DNA of 50,432 nt, from assembly GCA_946406555.1 (NCBI GenBank), contig CAMJLB010000003.1, positions 1 to 50,432 on the forward strand, written 5' to 3'. The notes beneath the pieces were generated by a model. That model saw only the letters and a list, made by a program, of their open reading frames with translations, did not search any database and had not been told where the DNA came from. Position numbers and translations under genes: made by a program. Positions 33,834 through 41,624 of this stretch are shown piece by piece. This DNA comes from an uncultured Prevotellaceae bacterium. Lineage in GTDB: Bacteria > Bacteroidota > Bacteroidia > Bacteroidales > Bacteroidaceae. Numbering within the stretch: position 1 is the stretch's first letter; the number at the start of each line of letters is the position of its first letter.

Positions 33834-34023
33834 GACAAAATTCCTGAATTATGAGCCAGAGGAGATAAAAATATGAACAAAATGCCCTCAAAAAGTTAGA
33901 TATAAAGGCTCATTTTACGCCCTTACCCTATTTTTTCGTGTTCTAACCTGCATTATGCACAGAGATGTTTTACTTGATTTATGTTTATGCAATCTCTTGC
34001 TGCATAAATATTCGGTGAAAACC

Positions 34024-34082
34024 GCTGAGATTTAAAAATTCGGAAGCCGACGGCTCCTCGTTCAAAATTTTTAAATCTCAGC
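34024..34082. repeat. 17-bp perfect palindrome arms in copy B
   Basis: GCTGAGATTTAAAAATT and its exact reverse complement, 25 bp apart, with a small AGCCG/CGGCT stem inside. Strong potential for an RNA or DNA hairpin. Confidence 0.85.
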
Positions 34083-34138
34083 AACTTTCGTAAATTGCTG
34101 ATATTCTGTTGGTTACAAAATGATTAAAATGCCGTGTT

Positions 34139-34242
34139 GCAATACAGTCTGTTTTGGGGGGCAATTCAGTCTGTTTTGCATCTCAATTCAGCCTGTTTTA
34201 GGATGCAACTCATGCTGAATTGCACCCTAAGGAAGGCTGAAC
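34139..34242 (+). repeat. Array of five 22-bp units (copy B)
   Basis: The word CAATTCAG.CTG and variants begins at 34140, 34162, 34184, 34206 and, degenerate, 34228. Spacing is exactly 22 bp. Consensus about CAATTCAGYCTGTTTTG plus 5 variable bases. Confidence 0.85.
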
Positions 34243-34336
34243 AAACGGCAACTTGCATGAGGGTCAGCGCCGTGGAACCACTCCGAAGGTGCAACGGAGG
34301 CTCGATTGCGTCGCCGACAGTCTTTGGGACTTTTGG

Positions 34337-34362
34337 GGCGGGAGCCGTTGCAGACTCCCGCC
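34337..34362. repeat. GC-rich hairpin in copy B
   Basis: GGCGGGAG (34337-34344) and CTCCCGCC (34355-34362) form an 8-bp perfect stem with a 10-nt loop. Copy A has a diverged GC-rich counterpart. Confidence 0.7.
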
Positions 34363-34408
34363 GTTCTAAAACGCAAATTTCATTTGTCTTGAAAATCGAA
34401 AAACAGAA

Positions 34409-34422
34409 TGTATATTCATGCA
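34409..34422 (+). promoter_or_regulatory. Conserved 14-bp palindrome in copy B
   Basis: TGTATATTCATGCA, the same TGNAT-N4-ATNCA form as in copies A and C and at the same place relative to the GTCTTGAAAATCG box. Confidence 0.5.
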
Positions 34423-34612
34423 GCCCGACGATGCCGAATGACGTTAATAGACAATTAACCAGTCATGGCAAAAGGTATTTCTTTGTTTTTCTGGTTTTGT
34501 AAACCTGCGAAGCGGTATATACGACTGACTTCATCTGGCGCCCTTGAGGTTAAAAAGCATTATCCGAAATCGTTTTGTAGATATAAGTGTTGTTGATTTG
34601 AAAATAGTTGTG

Positions 34613-34620
34613 TATCTTTG
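34613..34620 (+). promoter_or_regulatory. -7 element of the nitroreductase operon
   Basis: TATCTTTG, leaving a leader of about 100 nt before the ATG at 34723. The 34451-34612 stretch before it shows no other structure I can name. Confidence 0.65.
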
Positions 34621-34722
34621 TACCCGCTAAGGAGGTCGATAGAGAGCTGTCCTTGAAGGAAGGCTGATACTCAACGGATAAAAAACTATTGATTTGCCGA
34701 TAGAAAAAAGATATATAGAGTT

Positions 34723-35250
34723 ATGACAAATTTCAAAGACTTGGCGCAATTGCGCCGTTCGCATCGTAAGTTTACCGAAGAAGAAATCGATGGCGAGGCC
34801 GTGAAGCTGATTCTGCGTGCCGGCCTGATGTCGCCCACGAGCAAAGGCCAGCGTGCCTGGCAGTTTGTGGTAGTAGACGACAAACAGGATTTAGAGAAAC
34901 TTTCTGATGCCAAAGACCTGGGAGGGCAGTTCATCAAGGGAGCACCGCTCGCCATCGTGGTGCTGGGCGACCCCTTGCAGAACGACTGCTGGGTGGAAGA
35001 CGGTTCTATAGCAGCCATCTCCATGCAATATCAGGCCGAGGAGCTGGGGTTGGGATCGTGTTGGGTGCAGATGCGTGGCCGTGGACTTTCCGACGGCACA
35101 TCGGCCGACACCGTGATTCGTGGCGTGCTTGACATACCAGAAAACTACCATGTGCTCTGTGTGGTAGCCATCGGCCATAAGGCCGACGAGCGCAAGCCCC
35201 AGAACGAGGAAAAACTGAAGTGGGAAAACGTGCACATAAACAAGTTCTGA
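34723..35250 (+). CDS. Nitroreductase family FMN protein
   Basis: 175-aa single-domain nitroreductase: N-terminal RRSHRKFTEEEID (FMN phosphate contacts), LILRAGLMSPTSKGQRAWQFV and the C-terminal GLGSCWVQMRGRG. It should use FMN and NAD(P)H for two-electron reductions; the natural substrate is unknown. First of a four-gene operon; its TGA shares one base with the next ATG (TGATG). Confidence 0.92.
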   Translation: MTNFKDLAQLRRSHRKFTEEEIDGEAVKLILRAGLMSPTSKGQRAWQFVVVDDKQDLEKLSDAKDLGGQFIKGAPLAIVVLGDPLQNDCWVEDGSIAAISMQYQAEELGLGSCWVQMRGRGLSDGTSADTVIRGVLDIPENYHVLCVVAIGHKADERKPQNEEKLKWENVHINKF

Positions 35251-36026
35251 TGCAGATAGTATTTGTAGGGGCCGGGCGACTGGCCACCAATTTGGCAGTG
35301 GCCCTGCATGCCAAAGGCCACGGCATCGTGCAGGTGTATAGTCGCACAATGGCATCGGCACAGCAGCTGAGCGAGAAGGTAGGGGCGCTGCCCACCACGA
35401 GCATCGACGCACTAAGCCGCGATGCCGATGCCTATATCGTGGCGGTGAAAGATGCCGCCCTGTCGGCACTGGTGCCAGCGCTGGTGAAGGGAAGGCATGA
35501 CGCATGCTTCTTCCATACTTCCGGCTCCATGCCGATGACTGTGTTTCAAGGGAATGCCTGCAACTATGGCGTGGTCTATCCAATGCAGACATTTTCGAAG
35601 GAGCGGCTTGTCGATTTCTCCAATATACCTATATTTATAGAAGCAAGCAACGAGGCGACACTCGAGGTGGCCCGTGGCATTGCTGCCTCGGTGAGCTGCA
35701 AGGTGAGCCAACTGCCGGGCGAGCAACGCCGACAGTTGCATCTGGCGGCTGTCTTCGCTTGCAATTTCGTGAATCACTGCTATGCGCTGTCGGCCGACAT
35801 CCTTCGGCGGAATGGATTGCCGTTCAACGTCATGCTGCCTCTGGTGCAGGAAACGGCACGGAAGGTAGAAGAAATGGAACCAAAGGATGCCCAGACTGGG
35901 CCGGCCATACGCTTCGACCAGAACGTAATAGGTGCCCATTTGGCCCTGCTGCAAGATATGCCCATGGCCCACGACATCTACGAGCTGATGAGCAAAAGCA
36001 TAAACCAATTGAGCAAGCAACCATGA
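35250..36026 (+). CDS. Rossmann-fold DUF2520 protein
   Basis: 258-aa protein with an N-terminal NAD(P)-binding Rossmann domain ([17 protein letters not shown]) and a C-terminal helical DUF2520 domain ([19 protein letters not shown]). The layout is that of 6-phosphogluconate-dehydrogenase-like or ketopantoate-reductase-like proteins, but the reaction is unknown. The start at 35250 is set by the TGATG junction with the nitroreductase; the upstream ATG at 35220 lies inside the previous gene. The end overlaps kdsC by ATGA. Confidence 0.88.
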   Translation: MQIVFVGAGRLATNLAVALHAKGHGIVQVYSRTMASAQQLSEKVGALPTTSIDALSRDADAYIVAVKDAALSALVPALVKGRHDACFFHTSGSMPMTVFQGNACNYGVVYPMQTFSKERLVDFSNIPIFIEASNEATLEVARGIAASVSCKVSQLPGEQRRQLHLAAVFACNFVNHCYALSADILRRNGLPFNVMLPLVQETARKVEEMEPKDAQTGPAIRFDQNVIGAHLALLQDMPMAHDIYELMSKSINQLSKQP

Positions 36027-36541
36027 TAAATTATGATTTGAGCAAGATACGAGCCATTGTCTTCGATGTAGATGGTGTGCTCAGTGCCGAGACCATCACA
36101 CTATCGGCCACGGGCGAACCCCTGCGCACAGTGAACATAAAGGATGGCTATGCCATACAGCTGGCCATGAAGCTGGGTCTTCGCATCGCCATCATGACGG
36201 GTGGAAACACCGATGCCATCCGGCTGCGTTATGAGCGGCTGGGGGTGGAAGACATCTTCATGGGCTGTGCCGTGAAAATAAAAACATACGAGTTGTTCCT
36301 GCAGAAGTATGGCCTGGCCGATGACGAAATCATGTATATGGGCGACGACATTCCCGACATGGAGATTATGCAACGGGTGGGGTGCCCGGTGTGTCCGAAA
36401 GATGCCTGCCACGAAATAAAAGAGGTGAGCCTCTATGTGAGTCGGTGCCAGGGAGGCTATGGCTGTGGGCGCGACGTGATAGAGCAGACGCTACGTGCCC
36501 AAGGCAAATGGCTCATGAACGAAAAAGCCTTTGGCTGGTAG
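36023..36541 (+). CDS. kdsC: KDO-8-phosphate phosphatase (KdsC-like HAD)
   Basis: 172-aa HAD-family phosphatase without cap domain, as in KdsC, which removes phosphate from KDO-8-P for lipopolysaccharide core synthesis. Catalytic Asp15 and Asp17 in VFDVDGVL, then [12 protein letters not shown] and [11 protein letters not shown] with the Mg-binding acids. A larger open frame begins at 35504, but the ATG at 36023 (ATGA overlap with the previous gene) gives the family's normal length. Confidence 0.92.
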   Translation: MINYDLSKIRAIVFDVDGVLSAETITLSATGEPLRTVNIKDGYAIQLAMKLGLRIAIMTGGNTDAIRLRYERLGVEDIFMGCAVKIKTYELFLQKYGLADDEIMYMGDDIPDMEIMQRVGCPVCPKDACHEIKEVSLYVSRCQGGYGCGRDVIEQTLRAQGKWLMNEKAFGW

Positions 36542-36571
36542 CATCGGAACTTATAAAAGTTTTTTAAAAAA

Positions 36572-37153
36572 ATGCTTGAGAACATATCGAAATACCATAT
36601 TATATTGGCCAGCAATTCGCCACGCCGGCGAGAGTTGCTTGCCGGACTGGGCATAGACTTCGAGGTGAAAGTGTTGCCCGACATCAATGAGAGCTACCCA
36701 CACTCGCTGCCAGTAGTCGACATAGCCCAGTACATTGCCCGGGAGAAGGCTGCCGCCTACAGACCGCTGATGCGGGCCAACGACCTGATCGTGACGGCCG
36801 ATACCGTGGTGATTGCCGGCGATGAGGTGATGGGCAAGCCTGCCGATGCTGCCGATGCCCGCCGCATGCTGCGCAAGCTAAGCGGTAAAGTGCATCAGGT
36901 GACCACCGGCGTCTGCCTGACAACCCTGACGAAGCAGCGAGACTTCTCGGTAACCACCCATGTGAGCTTCAAAACGCTTACCGATGAAGAGATAGACTTC
37001 TACATAAACCGCTATAAACCCTTCGATAAAGCCGGAGCCTATGGCATTCAGGAATGGATAGGATATATTGGCGTCACTGGGCTGCAGGGGAGCTATTTCA
37101 ACGTCATGGGGTTGCCTGTTCAGCGAATATACACTGAATTAGCGGCGTTTTAG
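36572..37153 (+). CDS. maf: Maf-like nucleotide pyrophosphatase
   Basis: 193-aa Maf protein that hydrolyses nucleoside triphosphates, probably dTTP/UTP or modified nucleotides. Motifs: LASNSPRRRELL at 12-23, TADTVV, and the C-terminal KAGAYGIQEW. Last gene of the nitroreductase-DUF2520-kdsC-maf operon, 30 bp after kdsC. Confidence 0.94.
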   Translation: MLENISKYHIILASNSPRRRELLAGLGIDFEVKVLPDINESYPHSLPVVDIAQYIAREKAAAYRPLMRANDLIVTADTVVIAGDEVMGKPADAADARRMLRKLSGKVHQVTTGVCLTTLTKQRDFSVTTHVSFKTLTDEEIDFYINRYKPFDKAGAYGIQEWIGYIGVTGLQGSYFNVMGLPVQRIYTELAAF

Positions 37154-37194
37154 GGCGTTTTTAGCTTTTTTTGCAATAAATTTGTCGAAGAGTC

Positions 37195-37225
37195 TTGGAA
37201 TATTCAAAAAAAATGCTTACCTTTG
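37195..37225 (+). promoter_or_regulatory. Orphan consensus promoter upstream of candidate sRNA
   Basis: TTG (37195-37197), 20-bp spacer, TACCTTTG (37218-37225). It follows maf but does not precede any gene directly; a terminator lies about 90 bp downstream. Confidence 0.75.
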
Positions 37226-37228
37226 CAC

Positions 37229-37318
37229 TCGATAACTAGTAATTTTAATCTATATTTATCATTTTCCAAAGTTTTTTGTTGGAAACCTGTCTGCGAAGAT
37301 CGGTTTCCAATTTTTTTT
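37229..37318 (+). ncRNA. Candidate small RNA with terminator and competing hairpins
   Basis: A roughly 90-nt transcript is predicted between the orphan promoter and a terminator. TTTTCCAA (37262-37269) can pair with TTGGAAACC (37279-37287), which can instead pair with GGTTTCCAA (37302-37310) just before eight Ts. The second pairing has four further base pairs and a GCGA (GNRA-type) loop. The two hairpins exclude each other. fabD has its own promoter downstream, so this is either a free sRNA or a conditional leader. Confidence 0.6.
37279..37318 (+). terminator. Intrinsic terminator of the candidate sRNA
   Basis: Nine-bp stem TTGGAAACC/GGTTTCCAA with a further short stem and GCGA loop, followed by TTTTTTTT (37311-37318). 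Confidence 0.85.
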
Positions 37319-37338
37319 GTAAAGAATACCCCATGATA

Positions 37339-37370
37339 TTTGCTTATCTCGCAAAAAAGCATTAATTTTG
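37339..37370 (+). promoter_or_regulatory. fabD promoter
   Basis: TTTG (37339-37342), 20-bp spacer, TAATTTTG (37363-37370), 44 bp before the fabD ATG. Confidence 0.8.
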
Positions 37371-37414
37371 CACACTAAACAGAATTTACTATATATTAAT
37401 TAAGGTAAGAAATA

Positions 37415-38305
37415 ATGAAAGCATTTGTTTTCCCCGGCCAAGGGGCACAGTTTGTGGGTATGGGCAAAGACCTGTACGAAACCAACGAGACCGCAAAGAC
37501 ACTTTTCGAGAAGGCCAACGATATTCTGGGCTATCGCATTACCGACATTATGTTTGACGGAACCGACGAAGACTTGCGTCAGACCAAGGTCACACAGCCT
37601 GCAGTATTCCTGCACTCGGTGATTTCTGCCATTTGTATGGGCGAAGCCTTCAAGCCCGATATGACCGCCGGTCACTCGCTGGGCGAGTTCTCGGCACTGG
37701 TGGCTGCCGGGGCGTTGTCGTTCGAAGATGGTCTGCGACTGGTCTACGCCCGTGCCATGGCCATGCAGAAGGCGTGCGAGGCACAGCCCTCGACCATGGC
37801 TGCCATTATCGGCATGGCCGATGAGAAGGTGGAAGAGATTTGTGCCGAGGTGTCGGCACTGGGCAAGGGCGTGGTGGTTCCTGCCAACTACAACAACCCC
37901 GGCCAACTGGTGATAAGTGGCAATATCGATGCCATCAACGAGGCTTGTGAGCGCTTAAAGGCCGCTGGTGCCAAGCGTGCACTGCCCCTGAAAGTGGGAG
38001 GTGCATTCCATTCTCCGCTCATGCAGCCTGCCAAGGACGAGCTGCAGCAGGCCATAGAGCACACCGACTTCCAGACACCAAAATGCCCCGTCTATCAGAA
38101 TGTGGACGGGCGTGCGCATACCAATCCTGATGAGATTAAGCAGAACCTTATAGCTCAGCTCACCTCGAGCGTGCGCTGGACACAGTGCGTGCAGTCGATG
38201 ATTGCCGACGGAGCCACCGATTTCACCGAGTGTGGGCCGGGCAAAGCCCTGCAGGGCATGATTGCCAAGATCTCGAAAGAGGTCACTGCACATGGCATAG
38301 AGTAA
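37415..38305 (+). CDS. fabD: Malonyl-CoA:ACP transacylase
   Basis: 296-aa FabD, loading malonyl groups onto ACP for fatty acid synthesis. FPGQGAQ at 6-12, nucleophile Ser88 in GHSLGEF, Arg113 that binds the malonyl carboxylate, and catalytic His199 in GGAFHSPLM are all present. Followed after 29 bp by the GH13 gene on the same strand. An own promoter lies just upstream. Confidence 0.96.
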   Translation: MKAFVFPGQGAQFVGMGKDLYETNETAKTLFEKANDILGYRITDIMFDGTDEDLRQTKVTQPAVFLHSVISAICMGEAFKPDMTAGHSLGEFSALVAAGALSFEDGLRLVYARAMAMQKACEAQPSTMAAIIGMADEKVEEICAEVSALGKGVVVPANYNNPGQLVISGNIDAINEACERLKAAGAKRALPLKVGGAFHSPLMQPAKDELQQAIEHTDFQTPKCPVYQNVDGRAHTNPDEIKQNLIAQLTSSVRWTQCVQSMIADGATDFTECGPGKALQGMIAKISKEVTAHGIE

Positions 38306-38334
38306 GCCTTTGTCTTTTTAACCAGCTTGTTACA

Positions 38335-39984
38335 ATGAAACAGAAAATAATCCTTTATCAGGTGTTGCCCCGTCTCTACGGAAACCGTAATCTGACGCGC
38401 AAAGAGGGTGGAACTATCGAAGAGAACGGTTCGGGCAAGCTGAACGACTTTTCGCCCTCGGTGCTGAAGGGTATTCGGGAGCAGGGCTATACCCATGTGT
38501 GGTATACGGGCATCATCCGCCATGCCACACAGACCGACTATTCGGCATGGGGCATTCCGCGACAGCATCCTGCCGTGGTGAAGGGAAAGGCCGGCTCGCC
38601 CTATGCCATTGCCGACTATTACGACGTGGATCCCGATCTGGCCGTCGACGTGGACAAGCGCATGGAAGAGTTTGAAAGGCTGGTCAATCGCACCCATCGT
38701 GCTGGCTTGAAGATGATTATCGATTTCGTGCCCAACCATGTGGCAAGGCAGTACAAGTCGGTAAAAAAGCCACGGGGCGTGAAAGACCTGGGCGCTGGCG
38801 ACAATGTCGAGAAAGGCTTCGACCCGCAGAACAATTTCTATTATTGTCCTGGGCTGGCATTTACACCTTATTTCGACCTGTATCATGGCGAAAAGAGTCC
38901 TTACGAGGAGAGGCCTGCCAAGGCTACTGGCAACGACCATTTCGACAACGCACCTGGGCTGAACGACTGGTACGAGACGGTGAAGCTGAACTATGGCGTA
39001 GACTATTATGCCGGTAGGGTAGGCTATTTCGACCCAGTGCCTTCTACCTGGAAGAAGATGCTACACATTTTGCTGTTCTGGGCAGAAAAGGAAATCGATG
39101 GCTTCCGTTGCGACATGGCCGAGATGGTGCCGGCAGAGTTCTGGGCATGGGCTACTGCACAGGTAAAGGAGAGGTTTCCTGAGCTGGTCTTCATAGGTGA
39201 AGTGTATAATCCTAATGAATATCGACGCTACCTTGCCTCGGGGTTCGACTATCTGTACGACAAAGTGGGCATGTACGATGCCATGCGCGATGTGATTTGC
39301 GGGCGGCAGGGTACAGAGGCCATCACCCATGCATGGCAGGCCAGTAACGACATTTCCGACCACATGCTCTACTTCCTCGAGAATCACGACGAGCACCGTA
39401 TAGCCAGCGACAATTTTGCTGGCAATGGGCGGAAGGCCTTACCGGCACTCGTGGTCAACGCGCTCATGCAGAAAAACCCCTTCATGGTGTATGCCGGACA
39501 GGAGTATGGCGAGCGTGGCATGGATAGCGAGGGCTTCAGCGGGTGCGACGGCAAGACTACCATCTTCGACTACTGGTCGATAGATACGCTCTGCCGTGCC
39601 AGTGCTGGACAACTCACAGCCGACGAACAGTGGCTCAGTAAGGTTTACGAAAAGGTGCTGAACTTTGCCCGTAAAGAAAAAGCCATCGCTGAAGGCGAGA
39701 TGTTCGACCTTATGTATGTGAACCAACAGTATAGCCGGCAGTATGCCTTCTTGCGCAAAGCAGGAAAGGATATCGTGCTGGTGGTGGCCAATTTCGACGA
39801 TTTGCCCGTTCAGATGAATCTCATGCTGCCTGCCCATGCCTTCGACTTCCTGGAAATAGGAGAACAGGAGTATCAGGCCACCGAACTCTTCGGAGGGGCG
39901 CAAATTCCTCTGGAGCTTGCCAAGGACGAAGTTCTCGAACTGCACATGGCCCCACGCGATGCCATTGTGCTGAAGATAAAGTAA
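38335..39984 (+). CDS. GH13 alpha-amylase family protein, cytoplasmic
   Basis: 549-aa glycoside hydrolase family 13 enzyme. The catalytic triad is D260 (GFRCDM), E289 (FIGEVYNP) and D352 (ENHDEHR); MIIDFVPNHVA is conserved region I. No signal peptide, so cytoplasmic: it should act on imported or stored alpha-glucan, and could work with the malQ enzyme encoded about 1.6 kb further on. The start at 38335 begins MKQKIILYQVLPRLYG; the open frame upstream overlaps fabD and is not coding. Confidence 0.9.
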   Translation: MKQKIILYQVLPRLYGNRNLTRKEGGTIEENGSGKLNDFSPSVLKGIREQGYTHVWYTGIIRHATQTDYSAWGIPRQHPAVVKGKAGSPYAIADYYDVDPDLAVDVDKRMEEFERLVNRTHRAGLKMIIDFVPNHVARQYKSVKKPRGVKDLGAGDNVEKGFDPQNNFYYCPGLAFTPYFDLYHGEKSPYEERPAKATGNDHFDNAPGLNDWYETVKLNYGVDYYAGRVGYFDPVPSTWKKMLHILLFWAEKEIDGFRCDMAEMVPAEFWAWATAQVKERFPELVFIGEVYNPNEYRRYLASGFDYLYDKVGMYDAMRDVICGRQGTEAITHAWQASNDISDHMLYFLENHDEHRIASDNFAGNGRKALPALVVNALMQKNPFMVYAGQEYGERGMDSEGFSGCDGKTTIFDYWSIDTLCRASAGQLTADEQWLSKVYEKVLNFARKEKAIAEGEMFDLMYVNQQYSRQYAFLRKAGKDIVLVVANFDDLPVQMNLMLPAHAFDFLEIGEQEYQATELFGGAQIPLELAKDEVLELHMAPRDAIVLKIK

Positions 39985-40009
39985 TCTTGCCCTTTCCGTT
40001 TAACAGCAG

Positions 40010-40480
40010 ATGATAATGGATTTTGAACTGAACGATCATAACAAGGAAGAATTTCCCCCTGCACACACAGCCGAGCACCTGCTCAACCAAACCATGATCA
40101 GGTTGTTCGGCTGTGGGCGCAGCCATAATGCGCATGTGGAAAGGAAAAAGAGCAAGATGAGCTTTCATCTGGATCACAAGCCCGACCGAAAGGAAGAGAA
40201 GGAGATAGAGCGGCGTATGAATGAGCTGATAGCCGAAGACCTGCCTGTCACCTTCGAGTTTGTTCATCGCGACGAGTTGCCTGAAGGTATTCAGCTCGAC
40301 AGGCTGCCTGCCGATGCCAGCGAGACCATACGGTTGGTGCGCATAGGCGACTACGACGTGTGCCCCTGCATCGGGAAGCATGTGCGTTCTACCTCCCAGA
40401 TAGGGCGTTTCGAGATGCTGGGCACCAATTGGGACGAGATGGAGCACTCCTTTCGCGTGAGATTCAAAATCGTACAGTGA
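40010..40480 (+). CDS. AlaX-type aminoacyl-tRNA editing protein
   Basis: 156-aa stand-alone editing domain related to the AlaRS/ThrRS second additional domain. The four probable zinc ligands are H19 and H23 (HTAEHLL) and C120 and H124 (CPCIGKH). It would hydrolyse mischarged tRNA, for example Ser-tRNA(Ala), but the exact substrate is inferred. An ATG at 40016 is an alternative start. It lies 25 bp after the GH13 gene. Confidence 0.87.
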   Translation: MIMDFELNDHNKEEFPPAHTAEHLLNQTMIRLFGCGRSHNAHVERKKSKMSFHLDHKPDRKEEKEIERRMNELIAEDLPVTFEFVHRDELPEGIQLDRLPADASETIRLVRIGDYDVCPCIGKHVRSTSQIGRFEMLGTNWDEMEHSFRVRFKIVQ

Positions 40481-40553
40481 GTCTGCTGGTGAAGAGCACG
40501 GTATTTTAACGATTAATTAACAATCGCTGCGATTTTTTTCTCATATTATTTCG

Positions 40554-40561
40554 TAACTTTG
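40554..40561 (+). promoter_or_regulatory. -7 element of the MerR-family gene
   Basis: TAACTTTG, about 26 bp before the ATG at 40588; no clean -33 element. Confidence 0.65.
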
Positions 40562-40587
40562 CACACAAACGAAGCAGTATCGAGGTT

Positions 40588-40938
40588 ATGGCACTGAATC
40601 TGAACAAAAACTTAAAGCTTTATTATTCTATAAAGGAAGTGGCCGAGATGTTTGGCCTGAATGAGAGTACCCTGCGCTATTGGGAGACTGAGTTTCCCTA
40701 TCTGAAGCCAAAAACGCAGGGACCAAACAAGGTGCGCCAGTATTCGGAAAAGGATATCGAGCAGATTAGGCTGATACATAATCTGGTGAAGGTGCGTGGC
40801 TTTAAGTTGGCGGCGGCAAAAAAAATGATCAATGCCAACCGTGATGGCTCCGACCGCAAGGCAGAGGTACTGTCGCGCCTCATTGATGTGCGCGACGATT
40901 TGCAGGCGCTCAAGCGTGAACTCGATGGCCTGCAATAA
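40588..40938 (+). CDS. MerR family transcriptional regulator
   Basis: 116-aa protein with an N-terminal MerR winged helix (YYSIKEVAEMFGLNESTLRY then WETEFPYLKPKTQ, residues 12-44) and a short C-terminal helix that is too small for a ligand domain. Likely DNA-binding dimer; target unknown. It converges with the HAD gene at 38 bp. Confidence 0.92.
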   Translation: MALNLNKNLKLYYSIKEVAEMFGLNESTLRYWETEFPYLKPKTQGPNKVRQYSEKDIEQIRLIHNLVKVRGFKLAAAKKMINANRDGSDRKAEVLSRLIDVRDDLQALKRELDGLQ

Positions 40939-40976
40939 GGACTGTCTCCCCCTCCTTTCTTTTTTGAAAAGTATTG

Positions 40977-41624
40977 CTATACCAGTAAGTCGCTGGGGTT
41001 GTGGGCGAAAATTCTGCCTCCGTGGTCGGTCAGGAATTTGTGGTCGCGAAATCCCCAGAGCACGCTGATGCATGGCATTTGGGCATTGCGGGCTGTCTGA
41101 ATGTCGACATCGCTGTCGCCCACATAGACGGCATCTGCCTTTGAGGTGCCCAGTTGGCGCAAAGCCTCCAACACTGTGTCTGGTGCCGGTTTCTTCCTTA
41201 TGCCCTCAGCCTCGTGCTCGCCAATGGCCACTTCGATGGTCTGGGGGAAGAAATGATGGCACAGCTCCTGTGTGGCTGCGTAGAATTTGTTGCTCACCAC
41301 GGCCAGGCGGCAGCCTCTGGCCTTCAGCTTGGCCAGCATGTCTTCGATGCCAGGGTATGGACGTGTGTTGTCGAGCGAATGCAGCAGGTAATGTTTGCGA
41401 AAGGTGGCGAAGGCCTTCTCGAACAAAGGGTTTGCGGCACCCTGTGCAACGGCTCGCTCCATGAGCAGGCGCACGCCATTGCCCACGAAGCTGCGCACGT
41501 CGTCGCGCGTGTGCTCAGGCATGCCATAGGTGCGGAGGGCGTAGTTTACCGAAAGGGTCAGGTCGGTCAGCGTGTCGAGCAAGGTGCCGTCAAGGTCGAA
41601 TATGTATGTCTGGTATTGTTTCAT
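40977..41624 (-). CDS. HAD hydrolase, phosphoglycolate phosphatase-like
   Basis: 215-aa HAD subfamily IA enzyme: IFDLDGTLLDTLTDL (catalytic Asp10 and Asp12), the VVSNK motif II with the serine, and GDSDVDIQTARNA for motif IV. Length and pattern fit Gph/PGP-type phosphatases, but other sugar-phosphates are possible. The start overlaps the malQ stop as ATGA, so the two are co-translated. Confidence 0.9.
   Translation of the reverse strand: MKQYQTYIFDLDGTLLDTLTDLTLSVNYALRTYGMPEHTRDDVRSFVGNGVRLLMERAVAQGAANPLFEKAFATFRKHYLLHSLDNTRPYPGIEDMLAKLKARGCRLAVVSNKFYAATQELCHHFFPQTIEVAIGEHEAEGIRKKPAPDTVLEALRQLGTSKADAVYVGDSDVDIQTARNAQMPCISVLWGFRDHKFLTDHGGRIFAHNPSDLLV

Larger units (their letters stand above)
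33963..34450 (+). repeat. Composite intergenic element, copy B
   Basis: Same parts and order as copy A, here on the plus strand and pointing at the nitroreductase operon: TTTATGCA/TGCATAAA inverted repeat (33984-34008); 17-bp perfect palindrome arms GCTGAGATTTAAAAATT (34024-34040 and 34066-34082); five 22-bp units (34139-34242); GCAACGGAGGCT at 34287; an 8-bp GC-rich hairpin (34337-34362); and the conserved AT box with GTCTTGAAAATCGAAAAA and the 14-bp palindrome (34361-34422). No credible coding. Edges are approximate. Confidence 0.82.

Noticed and set aside
34139..34242. CRISPR array
   Set aside because: The repeats are directly adjacent with no unique spacers, and no cas genes are present.
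35504..36022. A fused longer form of the KdsC protein
   Set aside because: The upstream part lies in another frame of the DUF2520 gene; KdsC begins at the ATGA junction at 36023 with normal length.
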